This document shows, piece by piece, positions 54,706-64,000 of a DNA stretch of 64,000 nucleotides (position 1 is the first letter of the stretch; each line of letters opens with the position of its first letter). A program made the position numbers and the translations under genes. Source of the DNA: Silene conica (taxonomy: Eukaryota > Streptophyta > Magnoliopsida > Caryophyllales > Caryophyllaceae). Below the pieces are notes generated by a model that was not told where the DNA came from, ran no database searches, and was given only the letters and a program-made list of their open reading frames with translations. The stretch spans positions 4,946,269-5,010,268 of the forward strand of contig CM055311.2 in assembly GCA_029255685.2 (NCBI GenBank), read 5' to 3'.

Positions 54706-56842
54706 TATAATACCTCGTATTTTTCTTTTAATATTTGTTAATTATAGTGACGTGTCGATAGTTGTTTGAACGTTTGTATTCGATAATTATTTTATAGAAT
54801 AAGGGTTTGATATTTTATACGTTATTGGTAAGAGGTCGAGTTTACGAGATAGTAATATATCACGTTTAAGTAAGAAGTTGGGCCTCGTTTTGCATGCAAA
54901 CCTTCAGCCCACCTCGACATCAAAACACAAACCCACATAAACATGATAATATAAACACCTACTTCCTGTCGCCTTATAAACACCCTCCAAACCCTATACC
55001 TAACCTATTTCGACACCTAGCTACTCATACACACCTTCTGCCGCCACATCCAGGGTTGAGAGGAAGGGTTTACACGGTGGTTAAAGGGCTCTAGGGTTGC
55101 TCGAATACACGGTGGTTAGGGTTTTTATAAAGGTGGTAGTCAGGGTGTTAGATTGGTTGTTGTCACGATGGTTGTGGTGTGTCGTGTCAGTGTTAACAGG
55201 GAGTTTCGTTGTGAGTGTCTGTCGCATTAGAACATAATAACGTGGGATGCTGGGTTTGGATGCAGGCGTTTGGTGGTGGTTCGTTGTAGTAATCGGCGGC
55301 CACTGACCTCCTCCCTGGAACCACCGTGGCTCAGAGGTGAGCCTGGTCGTGCCAGTAGGGAAGTCAGGGGTTGCAGACGGTGTTTGGACTAGTGTTTGTC
55401 GAGGTTGTCAGTCGTGGTTCTGGGTTGCTGCTGTATGTTAGTCACGGTTTGAGTGCCGTGGGCTGGAATTGTTGGTTTTGTTCATTGTTGTTACTTCCTA
55501 ATCATCACAATTAGTATTATAATTATTATTATTATTATTATTATTGTTGTTGTTGTAATAGTATGATGATAATGATAATAGTATTATTTATATTATTAGT
55601 AAGTATTGTTTAATATCAGTATTGATAATTGGTAGTTAGTAAGTAGAGAAAATCATTTATTAAAATGAGTATTGATAATTGGTAGTTAGCATTGTATATT
55701 ATATTTAATCATGTTATTGTTGTGTATGGTTAATATTAATTCTAGTGGAAATATTATGCTATGTTATTAGATTAGTAATAATTGGTTATTGATTGTATGC
55801 TATAAATAGTAAGTCTACAATTAGCAAGCCTATGATCAGTAAGTTTATAATTGGTTAATGATAATTGATATGTATAAATAGTTAATGGTAATGGGTATGT
55901 ATATGAGTATGTTTAGATATGTATATGTTTACAATGTGTCATGAGTAAACCAATTTTGAACATAATCAAGTAATTAATTTAGTAGTGTTGCTTGTATGGA
56001 TAAAATTTAATATTAAGTAATATTTATAAGAACGAAATTCGAGGTGGAATATTTATAGACGGTGTTTGCTTTGCAGAGTTGACATTCCAGGTAGGATTCA
56101 CTGGTACCGTATTCTATGATGTGATATGCATGAATGATTCTAATATGTGTTATGAATGCAATCATGTTTTATACGAGGATGATGTTTAAGTATTGGTTAT
56201 TTAATATTGCATTCATAAGCATATCATTTGCATTATTGAGTAAGAGGTGACTGATATTGTTTTGATATAAAGCCTAGGGTGGTCTGCAGGTTAGGCTTGG
56301 TGTTTTAAGCTCTCATGCTGGTAATTGACGACGGTCGATGATACTCTGCCAGGAGGTTCGGTATGGGTTGGTGTTTCGGGTTATGATTGGTGTTTCGGGT
56401 TGTGATTGATTGAGCTCAGTGGAGGCATGGCATTTGCATATTAATATTATTGTTGCATCATTTTTATTGTGTTATCCTACTCAACCGCGAGCTTGACAGT
56501 GTATTCGTGTTCACCTACTATGATCCGAAATGGGGAGTAGACTTTTCAGGTCAGAGACAAATGGACTAGGAACTGGAGCTTGGAGAGAGACATGGATTGG
56601 ACTTACTTAGTTATAGTTCACATAGTCTCACTAATGTTAGCTCATTTGTTACAATTTCAGCTGTTTTTGGAGTTTGGTTTTGGACTATACCTTGTATCAG
56701 TTTTCAGACTATCATTTAATAATTTAAAGTACTTTGTTTCTTTCACTATGATTATCTATTGCCCTGGTTTATCCAGGATGGTAACAGTCTCATTTACTCT
56801 GGAAGTCCTAGTTCAGGCTCCTAGGTAAATGGAGGTGCTACA
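54706..56842 (+). repeat. Gypsy A 3' LTR
   Basis: 2137 bp. It starts TATAATACCTCG, with the usual TG mutated to TA, and ends GGTGCTACA. The first roughly 900 bp match 23406-24595. An (ATT)n tract is at 55517-55546. A single GTTTT duplication follows. Confidence 0.9.
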
Positions 56843-58330
56843 GTTTTCCATTGCCAACAGCTGACTTGAGACCCGATTTTAGCACACCTACTGCATCTAC
56901 GACTCCCTTCCACAAATTGGAGCTTACTTGTTTGACCACGAACATCTCTTTATCGCACCGAAATTTGCAATATTTGTATCTCAGCACCCGTGCCCCCAAA
57001 GCATTAGGTTCAGCGAGCAACCTCCAGCCCAGTTTTGCCATAAAAGCAGTATTAACTCGTCTCATGGAGCGAAGTCCTAAGCCTCCTTGTTCTTTTTCTT
57101 TAGTAACCGTGTCCCACGATACCAAGCTGATTTTCCGCTCGTCCTCATCACCTCCTCATAGGAAACGGCGAGCTTTTTTGTCCAAATCATCGCATAATGA
57201 CCGGGGTAGTTTAGTTGTTTGCATAGCATAAGATGGGATTGATGCTAACGATGACTGAATAAGAGTGGCCCGTCCAGCTAATGATAACAATTTTGTCTTC
57301 CACCCCGATAATCGCTTGTCCACCTTACACGAAATAAAATCAAATGTTGCTTTGGTCACCCTCCCATTAATTGTTGGCATGCCCAAATACACCCCGAGGT
57401 CCTCCGTCTTATCAATGCCTAGTTCCTCAACAATCCCTTGTTCATTTGTTGCATTCACATTTGGTGAAAAGAAAACTTTCGATTTGGCCAAGCTCACTCG
57501 CTGTCCCGACGCATTGGTAAATGCAGTAAGACATTTTTTGATCGTTTTAGCTTGTTCAAGCGAGGCCTCACCAAATAGTATGATATTGTCCGCAAAAAAA
57601 GGTGAGTAAGGGCAGCTCCATTACGACTCGAAGGTATTCCTTTCCAGTGGTGTGTGCGATAAGCTTCTTCGATCAAATAACTAAGCTTCTCCATACATAT
57701 AGTAAATATATTCGGAGACAGAGGGTCACCTTGTCTGATGCCGCGAGTAGGCGCAAAAGGCTCTATTTTTTCACCATTCCAAAGGATATTGAGAGTGGCA
57801 TGATAGATAGAAAGCATTATGGTTTTCACCATTGTATTTGGTACATTCATGTCTGTCAACGTATGTTCAATAAAAGGCCACTCGAGTTTGTCGTATGCTT
57901 TCTCCAAGTCAAGTTTAAGAGCCATAAAACCAACTTTTCCCTTCTTCGTTCTCATGGAATGTAGCATTTGTTGCACCATGATGATATTATCGGTTATTTG
58001 ACGCTGTGGGACAAAACTACTCTGCATCAGGCGAATTAGAACTGGCAACACGAGTTTCAAACGATTGACAATCATCTTTATGATGATTTTAGACGCCACA
58101 TTGCATAGCCCTATCAGTCGGAACTGGGATGCAAGGGAGGGGTGATCTGTTTTCGGGATAAGACAGATAAAAGCTTCCCCTAGTCCTTATGGGAACTCGT
58201 TTTCATGGAGTACTTTCAAAATCATACGACGTAAGTTCGGGTATATTTTCTCCCATTGGGCTTGATAGCGCTTGAAAACCATCCGGTCCCGGGGCTTTGC
58301 AGGGAGACATTTGATGTAACGCACATCGAA
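56843..58330 (-). pseudogene. LINE ORF2 reverse transcriptase, inactivated
   Basis: From about 58330 on the minus strand: KAPGPDGFQAL, then after a frame break FVPQRQITDNI, KLDLEKAYDKLEW (motif A with its Asp), GIRQGDPLSPNIF, then the active-site box. The box reads FADN, not the usual F/YADD, so the second catalytic Asp is Asn. It is preceded by a seven-A run (57594-57600, plus strand) at which the frame shifts. 57497-57156 encodes the thumb-side region (GVYLGMPTINGR, SGWKTKLLSLAGR), ended by a stop after ARRFL. 57125-56843 continues with GGLGLRSM. It copied element RNA at a nicked target. Confidence 0.9.
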
Positions 58331-59400
58331 TATCCTCTACTGTATAGTTGCGTTCCAGTTTTGTTTTCTCGACCAAATGGAGTTGCGGAAACAGTCCCGA
58401 AAGTATGCCATAAAATCGCAGCTTACATTACTTCATGCGAAAAGTTCCTAGTAGTACTCTAAAATCATAGACTTCACCTTCACAGCGTCCCAAACCTAAT
58501 TCCCTTCCGCATCTTGTAAGCTTTCAATACGATTATGTCGTCTCCGTATTATTGTGCGTAGATGAAAGAGCCGAGTATTTATGTCCCCATCGCAAATAGC
58601 TTCCATTCGATATTTCTGAAACCATAGAATTTCTTCTTCTCTTAGGACCTCGTCTAATTGCTTTTCAGCTTCAATTCGTACTTGAACATATAGTTTGCGC
58701 CTCTATTTGATATCTTACGTTGCACCCCCAATGGTCTGCGCTCCAAACTATGTTGTTTTGCAAAAATATTATGAAAAGTGTCTTTGTTCCATTGTTGTAA
58801 ATTATCCGCAAAGGTGTGAACAAATGGGAAGAACGGCTGATTATTATCCCAATTATCCCTCACAAAGTTTGAGAATTGGGCATGACACATCCAAACTGCT
58901 TGAAATCTAAAAGGACGAAGGATTTTGGGTATGGGTGCGAAACCATTCGTATTCACTAATTGTGGAACAATGATCCGATTGGTTTTGTATAAGATGTCGT
59001 AGTGCCCTTCAGCAAACATAAGGCGCCATTCAGAATTGCAAATAGCACAATCTAACCTCGCCCATTATCTAATAGCTACCGTGTCTCCTCTCGACCATGT
59101 GTAACTCGATCCTGGGAAGTCGAGTTCAATTAACTCATTCCTCTCAATCCAAGAATTGAAACGACTACATCGTCGTCGCATGTTGTCACTATTTCCATTT
59201 CTCCCGGACTGGAATCTAGTGTCACTAAAATCACCAATGGCTAGCCATGGTTGGTTATGGTATTTAACAAAGCTTCTAGTTCCTGCCATAATTCCTGCTT
59301 CTTATTGGGGTTCGGGCTTGCATAAATCGCAGAATAAAACCAAGGCCTTTCGCCTCTTTGAGCGATTTCCACAGTAATATGTTGAGCATAAGAAATAACG
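58331..59400 (-). pseudogene. LINE ORF2 endonuclease part and linker, truncated
   Basis: Minus-strand fragments: PWFYSAIYASPNPNKKQELW (about 59350-59290) and, in another frame, PWLAIGDFSDTRFQS and ELDFPGSSYTWSRGD (59260-59085) match the second half of the APE-type endonuclease (G-D-F-N position; S-x-x-T-W-S). 59019-58654 is the linker before RT. The first half, with the start motif S-W-N-C-R-G and the catalytic Glu, is missing. An 18-bp repeat flanks the junction (59403-59420 and 59497-59514). Confidence 0.82.
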
Positions 59401-60491
59401 TGATCCCGAAGCTTGATTCACATTCAGTCTGTTGGTATCTATAAGGCTAGTTTCAAGCTGTCTATTCCCTTCTTCATTGTCTAAAACCTCAAAACGTGAT
59501 CCCGAAGCTTGGATATTATGTTTCGAATTATGAACTCGAGACATATTTCGTACATTCTCTCCATTCGTTCGAGTCTTATCAGCCTTATCAGACTTAGTGT
59601 TACCTCTTCGGATTGGTTTTTTGACGTGCATCCATGACCCATAAACTTCATTGGTACCCTCGTGTTGATGGCTAGGTTGGACTGAAATGTTGGGCAAAGA
59701 GATTGAACATGTCCCAATTTCCCGCATTTGTAACATATTTGTCGTAGTCCTTCATATTGAATGAGCCATATTTTGTCAATCATCCGAAACTTGGATAGCA
59801 AATGCTTTGATAAGTCAACTTCCACACTCATTGTGACAAATTGACCTCTTTCAACCATGTCAGTAGGTTGGTCAATCCGGATCACCTTGCCTACTCTACT
59901 TCCCGTTTTTCGAAGTATATCCTCATGATAGTACTCCACTGAGAGCCTTGGAATCCTAATCCATGTTGTTAAAAATCGAATAGGGTCATTGGCTACAAAT
60001 TTCGGAATCCATTTCTATATCGTGAGGTAATGGTCCCCAATCATCCGCGGTCCTTGAGTTATAACAAATTCATAATCTTCACGATTCGTAAACCTGGCCA
60101 CACAATAGGATGACCCCACATCCATGAGAGATAACCCTCCCTTAAGGTTCCATTTTTTCTTGATCTGTCGTAGAAGCGCAAAATAGCCAATACTCTTATC
60201 AAACATTTTGATTATCAAAGTATCCTTCCAATGTTTCCGAATCTTGGTTTTTTCCTCATTTTTTAAGAGTATTGTTGGGCACTTCGGATCATTAGCATAA
60301 TCCGCCTCCTCCACATCGTCATCAGATCCATCCTTAAATATTTCATTCCAGGATATCACGTAGTCTGTTCCTTGTCTAATTGCGAATGATGGTTCTCCAC
60401 CATAGTTCAAGGAGTCTTTATAAGACACCCGATTTGGGCTGCCTCGAAAGAATTTTTCTACTTCATTCTCGATAGGATCATTAATGTCCAT
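59300..60491 (-). pseudogene. LINE ORF1: DUF4283 plus zinc knuckle
   Basis: Starts MDINDPIENEVEKFFRGS at 60491. The DUF4283 domain is recognisable: IGYFALLRQIKKKWNLKG, MDVGSSYCVARF, then after a single in-frame stop at 60017-60015 IRFLTTWIRIPRLSVEYY and VDLSKHLLSKF. The zf-CCHC_4 knuckle is ICYKCGKLGHVQSLC (about 59745). A frame change near 59700 leads into a polar tail. ORF1 proteins of plant L1 elements bind element RNA as chaperones. The 3' end merges into the endonuclease deletion. Confidence 0.88.
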
Positions 60492-60698
60492 GATACTATC
60501 ATTAGCATTGTTATCCTATGTAGTATGCATTTTGAATTTCTTTGTAGATCTTGTATTTTGGTCCTCCTCTATGACGGCAGAGGGGTCAAGGCAAGTTTTA
60601 TTTTAGAGTTTTTTTTTTGAATTCTAGAGAGAGAAAAAATGACTTCTTGATTAAAATACAATTGTAATTGTTAATACCACTATGCCACAAGAATCTTT
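60492..60698 (-). other. LINE 5' UTR
   Basis: Non-coding DNA between the LINE 5' end (60698) and the ORF1 start. Rich in short purine and pyrimidine tracts; no promoter motif can be assigned. Confidence 0.65.
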
Positions 60699-60715
60699 CT
60701 AACAATAACATCTTG
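60699..60715. repeat. LINE target-site duplication, right copy
   Basis: CTAACAATAACATCTTG, one mismatch to 9386-9402. Host DNA resumes here. Confidence 0.9.
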
Positions 60716-61033
60716 TGAAATAAAGCTATCATAGCCTTGAGAATTCTTGCATTTACTTAGTTGACCCAAAGGTGCGTAGTTGCTAAATAGTTTTGGCAAG
60801 CTTGTCTAGAAAAGGTATACAATGTCACCAAATAGCTAAAATAAGGAAATAAATCAACGAATTTGGCATAGTTTGTCATTTAATTAAGTAAATGTTGAGT
60901 AATTATTGACAAACCATAAAAACTTATTACCCTAAATGGTATGTAATAATGAAAAAAAAAAAAAAGAATACAGAGTTTACCAATATATAGCAAAAAACTG
61001 ATAGTCATTAGTTTAAAGCGCATCATTCAAAGG
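60716..61033 (+). promoter_or_regulatory. Proximal upstream region of the neprosin-like gene
   Basis: 318 bp remain between the LINE duplication and the start codon. CAATATATAGC (60981-60991) lies about 45 bp before the ATG and could be the TATA box. The tract of about 15 A ending near 60965 is adjacent. Everything further upstream is now LINE sequence. Confidence 0.4.
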
Positions 61034-61963
61034 ATGGTTCGCATGGAGGTCGAGAAGTTCATATTCCATGCGTTCTTTTCAGTCACATATTTGGTGTTAG
61101 GACTGATGGCATTGTCACCTAAAGAGCAAGAGATTGAGAAACAACTTTTATCCATTAATAAGCCAGCCGTCATTAGTTTCAAGGTACTCCGTAGTAGTTG
61201 TTGAATGAAATTCCCGACACTTTTTTTTGGTGACAAGGGAACCCGCGGCTGCTATTTTTAGTGCGCACTGGGTAAACCCTCATTAGCTAATATTTTTGGC
61301 TATTACATTAGGACTTAGGATTACTAGAACGGTAGAACCTCATTTCAATACAATGCTGATTTATGAAATTACTAACTGATGAATTGATTTTTTAAATGTT
61401 CAAATAGACAAAGTATGGCGATACGTTGGATTGTGTAGAAATACAGAGGCAGTTAGCTTTTGATCATCCTTTATTGAAGAATCATTCTATCCAGGTTTGT
61501 TTTTTCGGTGAGATAGTTTCAATAAGTTTCTTACAAATTTGGAAAAAATGGTACTTTCTATCAATGTAGCTCAATTAATGGGAGTGATGTATAAATATGG
61601 TCTTATACTTTTACAAGCTCCCTCACTTGATATCACGAAGGAAGATCACCTCAACAAGATTTTTAATGTGATGGTTAAGGTGCGGTCATTTGGACCTTAA
61701 CAATCTCAATTTTCGGTGTTTTATTGCAGATGAGACCTACAATATACATTTCTTCAGGGCCTAAGAAATCTTCATCGTTTCCGACTAAACAAATTCTTCT
61801 ACCCAGAAATATAAGATGTCCTAAAGGAACCGTTTTGGTAAGAAGGATACAAAAAGAAGATATTTCAATGGAAAATGGTCCGTTATTGTGGGCGAGTCCA
61901 ACGATCACAAGTTCACAAAAATCGGTCGGCCAAAATATAGCTGAACCAGCTCAAGGACATCAT
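61034..61963 (+). CDS. Neprosin-family protein, 5' exons only
   Basis: Three phase-0 exons: 61034-61183, 61408-61494, 61730-61963, with donors AAG|GTACTC, CAG|GTTTGT and CAT|GTAAGT and acceptors AATAG and TTGCAG. The protein starts with a likely signal peptide (FIFHAFFSVTYLVLGLMA), then EQEIEKQLLSINKPAV, YGDTLDCVEIQRQLAFDHPL and a third exon with ILLPRNIRCPKGTVLVRRIQ. This is the neprosin activation domain (DUF4409): Y-G-D-x-x-D-C-V, A-F-D-H-P-L-L-K-N-H, C-P-x-G-T-x-x-x-R-R. Family members are secreted glutamic/prolyl peptidases. The DUF239 catalytic domain is not seen before 64000. It may lie beyond a long third intron or be lost. The start could also be the in-frame ATG at 61043. Confidence 0.82.
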
Positions 61964-64000
61964 GTAAGTGTTTAACTACTCCAAAGTTTGAATATGTCAT
62001 TAATTAATGAATCAGCAACAAACCTTTGCCAATAAAATAACTATAATATCGTATAAATGAGTAAATAAATCTATGTTATATCACTAAAATTTGAGAGAGA
62101 TAAATTTTTGCGAGAACAAATTTTTAGGGACGTGTTTTTCCACATATGGATTTTAATTTTTCACATACGTTTTTTACAATTTTACCCTTCTTAATTTTTT
62201 CATTCTCTCACCCAATCAAATTTTCCCCTCCCTTTGCTGATCTCTCTTCACCAACAACCCCCCGCTGTTTAACACCTTCCTTGCTCCGGTCAGTCCGGCC
62301 AACATAAATTAGAAATCATTGACCCATTATTTTTTATTCGCGCTTATTTTTTATCCATTATTGCACGTTCAATAATGCATTTGGGCATCTGCAGCTATTC
62401 TTGTTCGATTTATATTACGCATTAAGCATAGTTTGGCATACAGCCTTCAAATTCTGGGCAATAAGGCATTGCGGCAAATCATGCTTAATGCAAAGTCTAT
62501 GCTATCTTATACCAGATGGAGATAATTGTATCATAGATTTATGTAATGCTTCAATTTATCGAGATGAGTCATGCAAGTGACGATAATCTTCAGATGCACC
62601 GACTCAAATCCATTTGTTCAAATATTTACGCCCGCCGCACACCATCTAGGTATGTATAAAAGTTATTAATTGATAAAAATTGATAAACAAGTGAATGGTT
62701 AATTTCGCAAATTAACAAATATTAATAATTTTAACAAAGGATAATTGTTAAACAATAAAATTACTTCACTAATTGGATAATTATAATTTATAATCGATGT
62801 TCTTAGAACAATTGGATTCGATTTTACGAAAAAACTATATATAAAAGGTAATTTGATTAGGGTTAATGAAAAGGGTATGATACAGAAACTATATGACAAA
62901 AATCTTATTTATTAAAGCAACAACCAGGTTGCTTATTTGTCACAACGACCTTAAAAGTAGGAAGTTTAGGGGACCACCTCTATTTAGTTAATTAATTATT
63001 TCAAACTATTAAAAAACAATAATAATTGGTACACCATTTAATTTTTAGTATTTCATTTAATTTAATTTAGAGCACAATTTTCGTGTAACCATCAAACTTT
63101 ATTTTTCTCAATAATTTTAATCTACTTAAATTAAGCAACGTTTTATGGATATATATTTAAATCCATATAAATATGACTAAAATATTTAACCATGATCCAT
63201 ATTATTAAATAGTTAACGACTTAACGTAAGAAGTATGGCAGTTCAAAAAATTACAGCCATGACAAAGACCTTAAAATGTGATGAAAATAATTTTAATATT
63301 AATAATGTCTCATTTATCACATAAAATTGATTTTAAAGAGTGAAAAAAGAATTATTGAATCATAAAATTTTAATTATAGACGAAATAATTTATAAAGAAT
63401 AACAAAAGTACCAGTTGTTTATTGACAAAATGATGAATAGATGTTTGGAATAAGTAATTTGTCAAATAAGGGAAATAAGAAGAAAATAGGAAAATGGAGG
63501 AAGTATGTAATATTGAAAATATAATTATATTCATTAATTCACGTACTTATATTAAAGCAACTAAACTATGTAAAATTAATTTTTCTATTATTTTTTAATT
63601 AACTATACTAAGATATTTACTTCGTATTTGTCTATTTATTAATTCAGATATAATATACTCTTCAATTTTCAAATTTTCTTTCCATTCTTTTTTTGAAGGT
63701 CAGACCAACCAAACTTTAATCGGGAAATATATTAGAAAAAATATTGCTAATACATAAAATTAGAACATCTCCATTTATTATTTCAAACCATTGTTCATAA
63801 AATAATATTTTTGACAAAAAAAACACAAACTTTACATGTTGGAAAATACGGTTAAAATTCCGTCTTGGAGACATTGAAGAAGTATCTAGGGAGAAAATAA
63901 AAAAAAATGGAGAGGGTAAGTAGTAATATTAATATTTTAATTATCTTGATTATCAATCTAACCGGTTGAGGCCGAATCGAATCAGGTTTTGACCTTAAAA
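61964..64000. other. AT-rich DNA downstream of the neprosin exons
   Basis: Either a long intron or intergenic DNA. I see no DUF239 exon. 62215-62310 is C-rich and 62390-62640 is the least AT-rich part, without a recognised product. 62930-64000 is extremely AT-rich. No complete repeat ends identified. Confidence 0.45.

Overview
The window looks like a gene-poor, AT-rich stretch of a flowering-plant nuclear genome. The evidence is Ty3/gypsy, Ty1/copia, L1-type LINE, Helitron, MULE-like and MITE sequences, tRNA-iMet-type primer sites, and one intron-containing gene of a plant-typical family. I cannot name the species from sequence alone.

Layout. Positions 1-9402 are old intergenic DNA: a Helitron 3' end, a small LTR beside a primer site, decayed gypsy LTR and leader pieces, a gypsy gag relic and a MITE. 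Positions 9403-60698 are one nested insertion. Its base is an L1-type LINE on the minus strand, flanked by 17-bp target-site duplications with one mismatch (9386-9402 and 60699-60715). Two elements split the LINE. (i) 10609-23165 is a coding-less LTR element (LARD-like); its 5' LTR holds a Helitron (12074-15500). (ii) 23406-56842 is a gypsy element (A) bounded by perfect GTTTT duplications. Gypsy A's 5' LTR is broken at 24596. Between there and its leader at 39771 lie a second LTR fragment, a gag-only copia-like element on the minus strand, a foldback element, a TIR element carrying plant gene fragments (Pack-MULE-like), tandem repeats and an unknown short reading frame. Gypsy A's coding region is split again at 43109-53740 by a related gypsy (B) in the opposite orientation, flanked by perfect AAATC duplications. 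Removing (i) and (ii) with one TSD copy each leaves about 5.3 kb of LINE, a normal full length.

The only good host gene begins at 61034, about 335 bp beyond the LINE. Its three exons encode a signal peptide, the neprosin activation region and the start of what follows; no later exon is recognisable before the window ends.

The most unusual signal is a recurring one: arrays of short hairpins or palindromes at regular spacing in several unrelated repeats. The strongest (15916-16420, partly repeated at 21991-22505) has about ten units sharing a loop core like CTGAGCAGGGA. In nine, that core is flanked by a stem whose sequence differs from unit to unit but is self-complementary within the unit. 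Others lie at 3356-3514, 4505-4668, 17365-17515, 18009-18086, 25538-25920 and 37175-37990. Their function is unknown.
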